DNA of 64,000 bases from Chrysomallon squamiferum (GCA_012295275.1 CM022677.1:3593968-3657967); one strand, 5' to 3'. Shown: positions 43,906 through 60,590, numbered from the stretch's first letter. Numbers and translations: made by a program. Notes: generated from the sequence alone by a model not told the origin.

Positions 43906-46135
43906 CATTGTTTTATTTTATTGTTCACTTAGGAAATACGTTTTAATTTTTAAACCGAGTAATTCGACGCTCGATGCATGGATTGATACATCATAACATT
44001 ACATCATTTCCAGTGCAAATGGGGAAATCCCTGTACAAAAATAACTGTCCAATCAAAATATTAGATTTGATCGGTGACATTCGGACTTTTCAAATACGTA
44101 TAAATATAATAATGTTATTCTACTAACCATCAACGATTTACTAAACCACTAACACTGAAGCGTATTAATTCTAAACTCTTCTTTTATTAGCAATCCCACA
44201 ACTAATAATACTAAATCAAATAGCACCTGTATATATTCCAGCCTGCGTCTATTTTTAGATGACGCTGCAATCGGTAGCTCCGCCCACTTGGCTGAATTCT
44301 TATAACAACTCGCCACTTTTAGACAACATCTGATAGATAAACAGCTCAAGTTTAAATGTTAGTCACTGAAGCTTCATAACAGAATAGTTACAAACAAAAC
44401 ATTGTTGTTACAGTAAATGCACAAGTAATTAAAACCCGAGAAAACACCGATATGCATTTCCCAAACAGGTTGTCTCATTCTTTAGGTGTCACATGATGTT
44501 TTCTTCTAAGAGTCTTGTGTGTAAGAGTTGTCTTCAGTTGGAAAGCTTGAGATGAACGATTTAATTAGAGCATTTTCTTCATCTGATCTGTTATGTTTTG
44601 TTTTAATTTTGAAATATTTTTACATTACAAAATATGTGATGAAAATAAAAACTGAGTGAAGCTGTGTTCATCATAATTAGTAAGTACTGTATACTAGTTA
44701 TTACTAAGATATATGATAGATTTATTTTGATAATGTCTCAGTTTTATTGACATGAATTTCTGTTGTGGACTCAGTCTTTTAAAGACTGATCATAGGTTCT
44801 TTAATGTTTAAGTCATTCTTCTAATTATTGGCTTTTTGATGTTAAAATATTTATTTTTCATTCTTTCAATATTTTGATAAAATATTTAAAATCATTTTTG
44901 ATAATTTAACATTTTATTTTTTCAATTTCTTCTTGTTATTATTTTAAAAGTTTAACTACACTTTCTTGTTATTATTTTATTCTTACTTATACTGTAAACA
45001 GAAAGTACTACTATTATATCATGTTTAATATTAGAATTATGCAAGTGCCTGTTCTCATTATTATTATAATTATTATTAGTAGTATTAGTAGTAATAGTAG
45101 TAGTAGCATTAGTAGTAGTAGTAGTATTAAAATACTAATAATGTAGTATTATTATAATCTGTAAAATCACTTTGTGGAAAGACTTTGTAGATGACAGACA
45201 CAGTTTGTTTTCACAGCAAGTCACTAAATACATTTTTTATTATTTGTTCATGTTCTGAAATGCAGATAACTGTTGGTTGTCTTTAACAAATGTTTGTTTA
45301 AAACTTAATATTGACTTAAATTTCTTTTTAAAGTTTTATTCTGGAGCACAAAGAAAAAAGATTTGAAATAAAAATGAATAGTAATCACTAATCACAGATG
45401 TTAAAAATTATTCTTGAATGATAAAGTCTTGCTTAGCTTTGTTTATTTACAAAAGTGTAAATGTAAGCAGTGTTCTCAGCAATTTTTTATTAGTGCAGTC
45501 TGAATATATAATACCAGGATTTTAAAATCAGTTAAAGTGTATTCACTGAATTTTCTAGAAACAAGAAAGACAAAGTTTATTAGTAAATGTGGCTTTGTAA
45601 CATTAACATAAATACTGTTTTAAATTTAGTGCCACAAAAGGAAGATCAGTTTGATTCACTGTTTACAAATAAAATGTGTTAAATTACATCAAAGTGTAAG
45701 ATAACTTGTAACACAAGACATAAACACAGTACTCTCCTAACAAAGCTTTAACAAAAAACTTTCTATTTTTCTCATGTTGTATATAAAAAAAAACTAAAAT
45801 CAGATTGCAAATGGATGATATGTTGTTTGTTTCCTGCTGAAAGCATTGAAACAACCATCAGTTCAGGTTTTGTTAACTTGCTAGTATTTATTCATTTTCT
45901 CTCTGCCAAAATCTTGGTTTTGCACACTGTCTGGTGATAGTCATTATGTTATTGAATGACAGCTAGTCTCTGTTTTTCTGTATTAAAATGACTTATCTTT
46001 TTGTTTGCACAATGGATCTGATGAAATCTCTTCTATTAATTTCACTTTAAAATGCATTGTCATCTTTTAGATCACTCTGTCCATTATGAATGCAATAAAC
46101 AACACAAAATGTGCTCACATGTATTTATGCAGATT
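43906..46135. other. AT-rich noncoding stretch
   Basis: (TAG)n-like patch at about 45075-45125. A slightly GC-richer patch at 44240-44330 is open on the minus strand without domain. No gene recognised. Confidence 0.4.
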
Positions 46136-46289
46136 CTACTTTTCACATTAAATGTAAATGAGTGAATTTACTTAAGTATCACAACACAATGAAAATAGTC
46201 TCATTCATCTAGCTACTTTTCACACTAAATGTAAATGAGTGAATTTACTTAAGTATCACAACACAATGAAAATAGTCTCATTCATCTAG
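46136..46289. repeat. 77-bp direct duplication
   Basis: CTACTTTTCACATTAAATGT starts at 46136 and recurs with one change at 46213; the units end TCTCATTCATCTAG. Confidence 0.95.
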
Positions 46290-46571
46290 CTGCAGATATT
46301 ATTACAAGACATGGGATCATTGTTTATTAATCCTTCAAAGAAGTGAGATCATTTCTTCTCACACTGTGGTCTAATTACATGCAAATTGCTGCCATTGTTT
46401 AACAAGTGAAACTACTTCTAAAACTGAGTTCCTGCAGAGAGATAGCTGATATGTATACTTTCTTTTGCTGTGGAATTTTCACTCGAAATCAGAAGTAGAC
46501 AGCACATAGATCAATAATGTTTTGATATAATAGATTAATGTTAGCAAGTCAGGACTTTCAAATGACTAGTC

Positions 46572-46858
<287 letters not shown>

Positions 46859-48245
46859 TTTTCCTAATAACATAACATGACAGCTGCAAAGTGGTAGTAT
46901 ATTGTTTTCTGGGAATTGCCACACTGTTGATTTGTTGGTAGAGCAATCAGTAAATTAATATTCAGGATTAGGAAAATATTAAAAGTTATTCCATGGATTT
47001 CTTAAACCTGTAAAAATAGATGCCTCACACTGAATAGTGTTTGAGAAACAAACTTTAGAGTGAAACCTCTCAGTAATTAACAAAGTAAACAATGTTTCTA
47101 AAATGAGACTTAGTGATTAATTTACTGAGTTAGAAATCATTTTAATTGTGAAGTAAAGATTCAAGTAAGTAAAACAACGAAATGTGTCTCTCCAAACCTT
47201 GGCAAAGATCAGAGACTTTTGTCTTTAGTCACCTGATATTTCAGTGTGTTCAAGTTTCTCAAACAAAATGTCAACATGCTCCTGGGCTGACATTTTCACT
47301 TTCATTATGACACACTGTGTGAAGAAAAACTTCCTCACAGACTGAGTAAGTTGTTGCATCTAGTGCAAACTAAATGGGTGATTCTCAACTGGAATTCCAC
47401 AAGCACTGACATTTTTATTTTTATTGTGATACACTGTGTGAAGAAAAACTCCTCACAGACTGAGTAAGTTGTTAGATCTGTCGATGATTCTCAACTGGGG
47501 TTCCACAAGAGATCTCTAGGTGTTCTGCAGTAAACAGTGACAGATACACTAATCTATTTCTGATACATTTGTGTATTATTAAATGTGTGACTGCGTGATA
47601 GCATCTTCTAGTCATCCTTGTCATTTGTTCATAGGTCATTTTTACCTTGATTTATCTTAAATAAAAATACAATAATGTAATAGTTATCTGGTTTCGTTCT
47701 TTTTTTGTGTGTGTGTTTTACATATGTGATATTGGTTCTTTACATTTATTCTTTTTGTGTTCTTCACAGATGTATTATTTTTTTATTATTATTTTGTTTA
47801 ATATTATTATTTAAATTTTGTAAGGTGAAATGTGTTCCAGTTAGATTAATTTAACATTAATCAATGAACTGTAACTATTATGTCATGACAATACTGATTA
47901 TTCTAATATTATAATTATAATAGTAAAAATTTGGAATGCAAATAAATAATACAGAGCTAAATACTATATTAGTTTCAGCTATATTCATAATTGCTATATT
48001 CATATTTACTATTTTCATATCCTGGTTGAAATTCACTATAATTTTTGTTAAGATATATATATATCTATATTTAAAAAAAAAAAATAATAATACAATAACA
48101 AAAATAACAAGAACATGAAATAACTACAAAGAATATAAAACAAATATATTTTTTGGTAATTGGAAGGCCACATTTTTAGGCAAAGCTAGATAAAAACTAA
48201 GAGAAATGTCATAACAGATTGGGTTGAATAGAGTACAGGCCTCTT
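46859..48245. other. Noncoding stretch with an internal duplication and a hAT-terminus-like relic
   Basis: GACACACTGTGTGAAGAAAA at about 47308 and GATACACTGTGTGAAGAAAA at about 47422 belong to a ~115-base direct duplication that includes TGATTCTCAACTGG. The second unit continues GGTTCCACAAGAGATCTCTA, which looks like a hAT terminus (GGTTCTCAACTGGGGTTCC). The opposite end was not found. Confidence 0.4.
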
Positions 48246-48612
48246 GACTCAGTCTATGAAGAAATTTTATATACATGTATGTTTTTACAGTAATACTCTG
48301 TTGACTCAGTCTATGAAGAAATTTTATATACATGTATGTTTTTACAGTAATACACTGTTGACTCAGTCTATGAAGAAATTTTATATACTTGTATGTTTTT
48401 ACAGTAATACTGTTGATTTAGTCTATGAAGAAATTTTATATACTTGTATGTTTTTACAGTAATACTGTTGATTTAGTCTATGAAGAAATTTTATATACTT
48501 GTATGTTTTACAGTCTATGAAGAAATTTTATATACTTGTATGTTTTTACAGTAATACTCTGTTGACTCAGTCTATGAAGAAATTTTATATACTTGTATGT
48601 TTTTACAGTAAT
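48246..48612. repeat. ~57-bp minisatellite, seven units
   Basis: CTATGAAGAAATTTTATATA recurs at 48254, 48311, 48368, 48423, 48478, 48515 and 48572, i.e. units of 57, 57, 55, 55, 37 and 57 bases; the 55-base version lacks CT after AATACT and the 37-base one is internally deleted. Confidence 0.95.
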
Positions 48613-48899
48613 AGTCTAATCTGTTATTGTTCAAGTTTAAAAAAATTCAGAGTTAATCACTGAAAATTAAAATTTAGTTATTATTATTATTGTTGTTGTT
48701 GTTATTATTATTATTTGGTATTTATTATTCTTGAATATATCATTATTTCTTTCTTTTCTTATTTTTTAACAACTTATCTGTAACTAAATGTTTTTCTTGA
48801 TTCTTGTGTATCTTTTTCACCACATATATTTCTCTGTTTCAGGCTAAATCAAAGTTACAAAAATACCTCAAAATACCTATAACAACAACAACAGTACTA

Positions 48900-48901
48900 G
48901 C

Positions 48902-48950
<49 letters not shown>

Positions 48951-48975
48951 ACAGTACTAATAGTAGTAGTTGTAA
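48900..48975. repeat. (AGT)n microsatellite
   Basis: About 48 bases of perfect AGT with imperfect flanks. Confidence 0.95.
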
Positions 48976-49434
48976 TAATAGTAATAATAATAGCAAAAAT
49001 AGCAATAACAACACAACAATAACAGTAATAATAATTTACTATATACATTTAAATCTAATAATGAGAAAAAAAGGAATTAATGTTTTATAGAACATATATA
49101 TAGCATTGTATTTTTGCTTTTGTATTAAACACATGTTATGAAGGAATCAGGTAATTTGTTTTTAAAGAGTCATGCAATAATACATTTTTAATTTTATTCC
49201 ATTAATGACTAGCTGAGCTGTACTGTAGAAAAAAGTGTCATGAGAGGAAACACAAATCTCTTCATAGAAAATTTTCACATCATTTAATTTTTCTATGTTT
49301 GATTAAATAATTATAAGGTTTATATAAAGTAAGAACCTAGAGATAATTAAGACAAGACAACAATGCATATAATAACTTTAATAATTAGAAAATAAATCTT
49401 GAAAGATAAACAAATTATAAAATATTTCACTCAC

Positions 49435-49525
49435 ATCTGATTTTTCATAAAATGCTTCTTTAAATTCATTTGGAACATTTTCTCCATATACTTTCTGCAA
49501 ATCTCTGCCAATGATGAAATTTGGC
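49435..49525 (-). pseudogene. CAMSAP: CAMSAP-like exon 2 (block B)
   Basis: Seen: acceptor TTTTTCAG and donor GTGAGT bound a 91-bp minus-strand exon; its best frame reads IIGRDLQKVYGENVPNEF then KEAFYEKSD. Known: CAMSAPs have CAKAYGRDNIPEDLRDPFY here. Compared with block C it lacks 4 bases near its start and 1 base further on, which changes the frame. The conserved Tyr of K(V/A)YG, lost in block C, is kept. Splice sites are intact. Confidence 0.75.
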
Positions 49526-50006
49526 CTGAAAAACATGAAAAATAAATAAACATTACTGTAATGCTAATGATATGAAGAAGAATATTATAAAACATAATAA
49601 AGATTTAAATATTTATAATAATAATAAATAAAACAAATTAATAATAAAAAGTAGTAGTAGTAATATGAAGAAACAAAACAAAATGTAAATAAATTAAAAT
49701 GACAGTTACTAGATTAGAAAATAAAAAAAAGGAAGGGAAACTGAGATGAAATTTTCATCATTATATTACTTGATTTAAACAATTAAATATTTACAGGTAA
49801 TACAGTAAATTATTTCTGCCTTGCTGGCATCTTTTTTTAATTATTCCAGACGTAATCAGTGAATAATTCAGACTTGTAGTTTTATCCAACTTTTATCATC
49901 AAACATTTTGTTGTAAAAGCTCGCCAGCCACGTACTTTGAAATGTCTGGTTGCACTTTTGAAAACTCGCCAGTGTAAATAAAATAAATAATTGTGTTTTT
50001 ACTTAC
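49526..50006. other. Intron 1 of the CAMSAP-like pseudogene, block B
   Basis: AT-rich; the part at 49885-50006 matches 6205-6345 of block A. No other feature. Confidence 0.6.
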
Positions 50007-50284
50007 CCTGGCTGTCAAGAACAATCAACTCAAGAACAATGAACACAAGATGTCACCGTCGGGCTGACATCCACGTGGATCTCATGAAGTTTTTCGCTTT
50101 TCTTCGACGACCGGTCTGATTTAACTGACATAAAAATGGTGCGATCATTATTCCAAAACATGTTACAGATGTAATCTTCACTGAAGTACCTGAAATCCGA
50201 CTGACAGCTTTTCAAAGATATAGTGGTATCTCTTAAATAATCCAGAAATTCACAGACAGATTCTCTAAGTGATTCGGCCGCCAT
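50007..50284 (-). pseudogene. First exon of the CAMSAP-like pseudogene (block B)
   Basis: Seen: ATG at 50284 (CAATGGCGGCCG), open for 84 codons: MAAESLRESVCEFLDYLRDT, later FSEDYICNMFW and SVKSDRSSKKSEK, ending at TGA 50030. The donor CCAGG|GTAAGT lies 20 bases further on. Relative to block A a 15-base near-duplication (TTCTTGA...TTGTTCTTGA) was gained just before the donor and brings in the stop. So B has the better frame over most of the exon, and A the better end. Product not recognised; linked to CAMSAP by the following exon. Confidence 0.6.
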
Positions 50285-50630
50285 TGTTTTAAGCTTGTCA
50301 TGTTAATGGATCAGTTTTAATTTTACTCTTTTTTTTATGTATTTATTTAATTTTATTATTTAGTTATTTATTGTTTTTTTTTTATTACTATTAATATTAA
50401 TAATTTTGCTCTTAATAAATTACTGATGTCATCTACAGTTCTTATTTTTTTGTTTTTAATTATTCCTTTTAAGTGTATATTAACATTTTCTCTTATTCAG
50501 TTACTGACATCATCTGAAGTGTTTTATTTTGATTAGTTTGTACCATTAAGCTTGTATAATGATTAAAATATCTTATGACACACTATGTATTTAAATGTTT
50601 AATTGATTTTAAATTTATTTTTCTCTACAG

Positions 50631-50746
50631 AGGATATGAAACTGTTTCCTGCTGTGATGACTTGGGGATGTTCTGTTCTTACACAAACACCTGTAGTCAA
50701 AGCAGTTAAATTTGTCACTGTTGATCAAGGACTTAACTCGTTAAAG
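50631..50746 (+). pseudogene. MARS1: MARS1-like pseudogene, first coding exon (block B)
   Basis: Same exon as 7520-7635, with MKLFPAVMTWG and VKFVTVDQGLNSLK. The acceptor TCTCTACAG is good; the donor reads AAAG|ATAAGT instead of AAAG|GTAAGT, so its first base is mutated and normal splicing would fail. Confidence 0.45.
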
Positions 50747-51377
50747 ATAAGTTTTTAAAAAGTTGTGAAGAACCAATAATTATCATGTATACTTGCTATG
50801 GACCAGGTCTCAGATGAGTGTTAAAGAGTGAGATAAATTTTCATTCAGTTTGTTGTTGTTGTTGTTATTTTCACAGTATGTATTATTATAAACTAAATTG
50901 TTGTAGGGTTCACATCAGTGTTGAAAACTTACAGCAGACAAAAGACTCCAAATGTTTAAATCTTTTTTTTAAATTTTATTATTTAGCTTATTATTCTTGC
51001 CATTCTTCTTCTTCTTCTTCTGTCATTATCATTACTGTTATTATTATGATCATCATCATCAACATCATCACCCTTATTATTTGTATTATTGGAATAATCA
51101 TTATTGTAGTTGATGTACATTCCTGTCTTTTGAAGCTGCATGTAAAACATCCTTTATCTGCCAGTAAAAACTCTCACAGAGGAATTTCTCTTTGTACAAT
51201 TTCTGTTCATAAATTTAGTTTTATACTTAACAAATGTTAATATTTAAAAACTTTTAATGATTCACTGTAATTGTAATCATTCTACATATATGAATCATGA
51301 TAACCAGTAATATTAAAAAAGTACAGATATATTAAATATTCATTTTTATTCTTATTTATTTACAGCCTCTATAGCAG

Positions 51378-51501
51378 AACTCTGCTATTTCATCCTGGTT
51401 TAACATCTGTTAGTTCTGAGACCAGGAAACTGAAATTAACTCAGACTGGACAAAGTTCTTTATTAAAACATCATGGAAAATAAAAACCTGCACAAACTAT
51501 T
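51378..51501 (+). pseudogene. MARS1: MARS1-like pseudogene, GST-C region exon (block B)
   Basis: Counterpart of 8272-8397. One frame has AISSWFNI, comparable to SALHSWFQTL of MARS1, before a stop; another is open through TSVSSETRKLKLTQTGQSSL. The frame that fits MARS changes within the exon. Acceptor ATAGCAG and donor GTAAGT are intact. Confidence 0.5.
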
Positions 51502-51543
51502 GTAAGTTTGTCTTTATTATTAGATTAATATTATTTCTTATTT

Positions 51544-51571
51544 GTGTGTGTGTGTGTGCCTGTGTGTCTGT

Positions 51572-51629
<58 letters not shown>
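51544..51629. repeat. (GT)n microsatellite
   Basis: About 86 bases of GT with a few CT steps; expanded relative to the 43 bases at the same site of block A. Confidence 0.95.
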
Positions 51630-51630
<1 letters not shown>

Positions 51631-51959
51631 GGGGGGTTGTTTAAGAATGTTGGTATGCAAGATAAAAGACATGGAAAATATTACTCAGGTAATATTATAC
51701 TTATAATTAACTTTTATGATTTCAGAACATTATTACTGTGTAGAACTGACAGAAGCAGTCACAGACTGCGAGAAGAGATCTGAGATTGGTGTAAAACCAA
51801 GAGTGAGACAATTTAAAATTAAATATTTTAACATGTAAACAGTTGTCACATAATGTTACTAAACAAATGCTAAATAAATTAATAATACTGATAAATAAGT
51901 TATTAATAAATTATCTTTACAAAATCAAATTGAATATTTATTAAATATGTTGCAATAGC

Positions 51960-51963
<4 letters not shown>

Positions 51964-52017
<54 letters not shown>
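51964..52017. repeat. (AG)n microsatellite
   Basis: About 54 bases of AG, same site as 8782-8835. Confidence 0.95.
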
Positions 52018-52019
<2 letters not shown>

Positions 52020-52146
52020 TGTGTGTTTGTATATATATCTAGCCATACATTTCAATATGTATATGTAAATGCACTATCTTTTATTTATTTATTTATTTTC
52101 TGTAGTTATTTACCTGTTTTCTTATTTATTTATTTATTTATTTTAG

Positions 52147-52264
52147 TTTATCCACAACATGGCAAAAGAAATATATTGGTCACCAGTGCTCTTCCATATA
52201 TCAGCACTGTCCCTCACCATGGCAACATCACTGGTTGTGTAGTCAGTTCTTATGTTTTCTCCAG
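52147..52264 (+). pseudogene. MARS1: MARS1-like pseudogene, class I signature exon (block B)
   Basis: Acceptor TTTTAG and donor GTAACA; one frame is fully open and reads [20 protein letters not shown] then [16 protein letters not shown]. Known: MARS1 [20 protein letters not shown] and IIGCVLSADVFAR. This is the clearest synthetase match in the window. HLGN is changed to HHGN. B keeps LPY and VFSR where A has SPC and VSSR, so B is the less decayed copy here. Confidence 0.9.
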
Positions 52265-52672
52265 GTAACACATTTTATTTTATGTGTTAGAGTTATCTGC
52301 CTTTGCAAATTTATGTTTTATTATTTTAGCTTTTTGAACTATTCTATTTGTATTGTTATTTTTGTTTATTTTATTTTAAATAACATATTATGATTTTATT
52401 ATTTGATTAGTAGTATTAAAGTCTTTACAAAAATTAGTTATATATGTTATTGTTATTTCAGTTAATTTCATTATTATTTAATATGTATGTTATTCTTATT
52501 ACAATTAATTTTATTATTACTTATTATATATGTTATTATTTTTAAATTTAATTTTGTTATTACTTATTATATATGCTATTCTTATTTCAGTTAATTTTAT
52601 TATTACCTATTATATATGTTATTATTATTTCAGTTAATTTTATTATTACTTGTTTTAGTGTCATTATTTCAG

Positions 52673-52822
52673 AATGTTCAAAGTGTGGCTGTACAATATG
52701 AGAGGTCACCAGTGTGATGTATGTGACTCATCAATGCTGTAGAAATGAAAAACACAAAATATAAATCTTGTAAGTCATTACCAGTCATTAAAACATCACA
52801 ACTATTTTTAGATTCACCAAAG
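52673..52822 (+). pseudogene. MARS1: MARS1-like pseudogene, zinc-knuckle exon (block B)
   Basis: Acceptor ATTTCAG intact and donor AAAG|GTAAAC intact. CSKCGC, then (other frame) GHQCDVCDSS, then (third frame) KYKSCKSLPVIKTSQLFLDS before PK. Known: CxxCG ... GDQCDKCG ... CKVCRSCPVV ... HLFLDLPK of MARS1. At least two frame changes and stops are required. Confidence 0.8.
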
Positions 52823-53490
52823 GTAAACCTGATTTGTTTTTTCTTGATTCATTTGATGATAAAGTTTCAAATCCTTCTGAACTTCTTTTTTTCAGTTAAG
52901 TATGTCAATTCTAAAGATTTCAACATTTGTTTGGTGGGGTATGAATTTAATAGTTATTTATGGTTGTTTTATATAAGAAATTGCTAAATTATTAGAATAT
53001 TTTAATAAGTAAATAATTTTAGGGGTTTCACCAAATAGTTGTATTCAGCTTAATGATAACTGTTCTTATCCATTTGTATGAGACCAGTGTATTGACACAC
53101 ACACACACACTGACTCATCCTATATATATTTATTTGTATTTCATCGCTGACTTAGAAAACAACTATCTTGAAGCAGGATCTTGTTTCCTTCTTCTTTCAT
53201 GATTATTATTTTATTCCTTACCCTCCTCTACCCTGTCTACAACCCTCATTTTAAAAAATTATTAAATTATGTTTGCTGTTTATTCAAATATTTGAATTTC
53301 TTTCATTTATTTATTTATTTATTTATTGATTTATTTATTGATTTATTACTTTGAATATATTTAATTTACACTTACTTTTTATTACATTTATAAGAAAAGT
53401 GAAAGTTAAATAGTTAACTTGTATGTGTGTGTGCTCTTGTTTTATAATTAAAGCTACATTATTTTTGTATTTTCTTTATTTAATGTTCAG

Positions 53491-53581
53491 TGATAATTCT
53501 TGATTATATGGACATACCTGGAAACCCACTTGGTCTTTTCAAAGATGTCAGGGAAAGATCTCTGGCCTTGTTAATGGAAAT
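53491..53581 (+). pseudogene. MARS1: MARS1-like pseudogene, C-terminal exon (block B)
   Basis: Counterpart of 10340-10430, same 91-bp length and splice sites. GNPLGLFKDVRERSLALL is identical to copy A, with a single synonymous change nearby (CCG/CCA). See copy A for the tentative link to the MARS1 C-terminal segment. Confidence 0.4.
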
Positions 53582-54014
53582 GTGAGTGGATTTCCTAGAA
53601 ATGTTGTTATGTGTTTCTAATTCTGCAGCAAATTTAGTTGTGATAGTTCCCTGTATTACATCTCTTTCAGGGAATGATATTTCATTTAATCAGAAATAAA
53701 AGGTTTAATGTTTTAATTAAAAAAATATTGTTTTAATTCTTTCTGTCATTTTGCAACAATGTAAATAAAATGATATAAAAGGTTATGATTAGAAAATTAC
53801 TAGCAACCTTACTGAATACTTTCATTATGTTGTTTTGATAACCATACACATGCAAACTTTACTTCTGTGAATGAACTGTTTTATATTCTTAAACAACAAA
53901 AAAAATCCACACATTTATTTAAGTATTTTATTAACTTGTAATGGTAATGGATGCACTATTTCTTACTAGAAACAAATTCAATGAAATAATAATATGTTTC
54001 TTTCTTTCTTTATT

Positions 54015-54720
54015 TATATTTTTTGTTTGTTTGATGAAATTAATAAATTGTAAATTATTTCAAGATTATGAACATCTTGTACAGGTAGCAGTTCTGTATT
54101 TGACAGGTACAATCTCCATGGAGACCAGTACACTCAGACTGGTGAACTAAGAAAAAGGGAGGTAATTCATCATATCACATTGAAGCAGGTGTTAAGAGTC
54201 TGTGATATGAAACACTGGTTTTACACTCTTCATGCAGAATTCCAGGACATCACATACCCTCTTGTTTACATGTTCCTTCCAAACAAGACTCAAGCTACTT
54301 ATGTCTCAGTTTTTCAACTCTTGAAGATTGAAGCAGAAAAAAACTTCAATTTGAAGCCACAGATTATCTAGACCGACTTTGAGAAAGCTGTCTGCAGTGC
54401 AGCAGTGAAAGAGTTCAAGGAGATGTTTTTTCAGCAGTGCCCAAGCTCTGTGGAGGAAGACTCAGCATATTGGTCATACAAAGAAGATTCTGGTAACAGT
54501 AGTGAAAGATTTAGAATCATCTAGTTAAAGTTCTTAGTGATTAGGTAAAAGAAAATGTGTAGTAATATACTGACAGATTAGTCTTGAAGTTTGTTTTCAT
54601 TAATATATATTCTATAAAATGTTTAATCTTTTCAGTTATTTAACACCTAATATCAAACTATATTATAGTATATAATTAATTTATTTTGTTTTTAATTTAC
54701 TTTTTTATTTGTTTTATATT
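54015..54720 (+). mobile_element. MULE-derived insertion private to block B
   Basis: Copy A runs without break from TTTATTTATTTAT to TTTTTTTGTTTTGAG near 10860-10885, whereas copy B has ~700 extra bases here. These include a MULE transposase fragment and a motif AAAAGGGAGGTAATTC at 54153. The edges lie in T-rich sequence, so exact termini and target duplication cannot be fixed by eye. Confidence 0.75.
54180..54510 (+). pseudogene. MULE transposase domain fragment
   Basis: Seen: FYTLHAEFQDITYPLVYMFL, PNKTQATYVSVFQLLK, then NFNLKPQII, an in-frame TAG, TDFEKAVCSAAVKEFKEMFF. Known: MULE transposases read PLVYALLPNKTxETYxxVF and LKPxxIxTDFEKAAxxA, in which the D of TDFE is catalytic. The expected GCxFH segment after it is not recognisable (EMFFQQCPSS). 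The upstream part of the domain and the zinc-binding C-terminus are absent. Confidence 0.85.
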
Positions 54721-54880
54721 TATTTAATTTTTTTGTTTTGAGTATTTAGATTTTATATTAAAATAAACTAATGTAGTATTAACTATGTTAATTCACAGTG
54801 CAGGAAAGCTATAGTCATACTGGTGAAAATACTGTTTATTAATGTTTAATATATTTTTATTATTTTATTTTATATTTTCA

Positions 54881-58770
<3,890 letters not shown>

Positions 58771-58906
58771 AATCAGTGCTCAATATTCTTGGTTGTTTTC
58801 TCATTTTGTTTCTTGTTATACTTATAAAATTCTAATCTTTTCTTTTTGGTTCTTTATTATTTTGTATCTTCTTATCCTTCTTTCTTTTTGTTATATTTAT
58901 TATCTG

Positions 58907-58964
<58 letters not shown>

Positions 58965-59047
58965 AAACCTCACTGAATTTAACTGAATTTATAGACTCAT
59001 CATTGACGAACACGTGTTGAAGGAAATCACTGAAATAGCACGTCTCG
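58771..59047. other. Spacer with (CA)n at 58908-58960
   Basis: T-rich sequence, about 53 bases of CA, then a short unique stretch leading into the 51-bp repeat. Confidence 0.7.
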
Positions 59048-59255
59048 TTTTTCTAAATTACAAAATACTCCTCACCTCGCTGTTCTAGAAATACCACGTT
59101 TTTCTAAATTACAAAACACTCGTCACCTCTCTGTTCTAGAAATACCACGTTTTTCTAAATTACAAAACACTCGTCACCTCTCTGTTCTATGAATACCACG
59201 TTTTTCTAAATTACAAAACACTCGTCACCTCGCTGTTCTAGAAATACCACGTTTG
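59045..59255. repeat. 51-bp minisatellite, four units
   Basis: TTCTAAATTACAAAA(T/C)ACTC recurs at 59051, 59102, 59153 and 59204, exactly 51 bases apart; each unit contains CTGTTCTAGAAATACCACGT. Confidence 0.95.
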
Positions 59256-60494
59256 TAAGATAAATAAATGTATATATATATTTATATTTTAATGCACGCA
59301 ACATTTATTTATTTTAAATAATGTTCTTTTACATAACTTAATGGGAAAATTATTGTTGAAAAGAGCTTCTGTATTTTTTATATAAAAAGATAGAGAAACA
59401 AAAATAATAAATAATAAGATTATTAAATATATTAAAGATAATAACATCAATAATAAAATGAAATTACAAATACAAAAATTATAAACGTTTTTTGTCAAAT
59501 AATTAAGTTGTTTTATTATTTTCCGATTTATTTATTCTGTTTTCAAAATTAATTTCTGCTGAAATTATTGCGAGAAATAGTATCTGATTTGATATGTTTT
59601 ATTTATTGTTATTTTATACTTATATATGTATAATAACTTGGAACGAGTAAAAAACAAGTTACTGGTTCAGATGAGTTATCTCCCTTTTTAGCGCGAATGA
59701 TGGTTTTCACAATTTTTGAAGTTGTACTATTTTCCTTACGGAGCTGCCGCTTGTTAACTTACAGAATTAATCAGTTCATGAATAATAATAAGAAGTTAAC
59801 AATAAACACGTAAAATAGTATTTTGGTGACAAAACAATAGAAATATAAATATTTTTCTAAACTATTAGAGTGCTATAAATGGTTTGACAACTAAACTTCC
59901 ACTTGAAGCAGTGTTTCAGTGACGTAGTCTGTGGTAATTCCGACTTACATCGAAAGTCGCCTGACGTAGGCACGTAACTCAGCACTCCATGTGTTTTTGT
60001 TTCGTCTTCGTTTGACTGAGTGCACGTGTTTCCATGTGTTTTTGTTTCGTCTTCGTTTGACTGAGTGCACGTGTGCCAGTTTATGCATGCATACGTGTTG
60101 ATCGTCGCTGCTTGAATTTTTGGTACCTCCTGTCGGAAATTCTACTTTATTTATTTATTATTTATTATTTTTAACTTTACTATTATCTGAGAAAAAAAAA
60201 TGAAAACAAAACAAAGATTTTACGTAAATAACTAGTGAAATGTTTTTTAGCTGAATAATGTAGGCAAAAATTTTCTTTTTGGACGCAGGTTGATAAAGAA
60301 ATGTAGTTTTTGAGATTACTCAAATAGGTGAAGAATATTTTAAAAATATATTTGGAGAGAGTTATTAAATTTGTTTGACGATCAACAATACCATAGTAAG
60401 AAGAAACTAACAAAACAATGTTATCTTAGAAGAAAAAAAGATTAAATAAAATGACCAGTTTTAAATGTTAATTAATGCTTTATTTATTCAAGTA
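59256..60494. other. Noncoding stretch with a less AT-rich patch
   Basis: Contains GAGTTATCTCCCTTTTTAGCG at about 59673 and a 43-base direct duplication (CCATGTGTTTTTGTTTCGTC at 59986 and 60029). The patch 59930-60130 is richer in CpG (ACGTAG, ACGTGT) and could be a promoter relic. No gene recognised. Confidence 0.4.
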
Positions 60495-60529
60495 TATATT
60501 CAACTGAAACGTTGCTATCACCCTAACCC

Positions 60530-60561
<32 letters not shown>

Positions 60562-60590
60562 ATAATAATTATTATTATTATTATTATTAT

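Larger units (their letters stand above)
49320..54880. repeat. Segmental duplication, copy B
   Basis: Counterpart of about 6060-11030. It includes CAMSAP-like exons 1-2 (minus) and five MARS-like exons (plus) with their introns and microsatellites. Relative to A it lacks ~600 bp of the divergent spacer (the bases after TTTTAAGCTTG at about 50297 jump to CATGTTAATGGATC, which in A is at 7218) and has a ~700 bp MULE-derived insertion at about 54015-54720. Confidence 0.9.

Noticed and set aside
51727-51780. RTLLLCRTDRSSHRL as the missing MARS exon (NTLYLCGTDEYGTAT region)
   Set aside because: It lies upstream of the HLGN exon, whereas in MARS it must follow it; the match is short, and the copy in block A (8580-8640) loses it. 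A rearranged relic is possible but not supported.
60512-60530. Interstitial telomere (CCCTAA)n at 60512 and 41265
   Set aside because: Only about two units at each place; the first is the fixed end of a dispersed repeat family.
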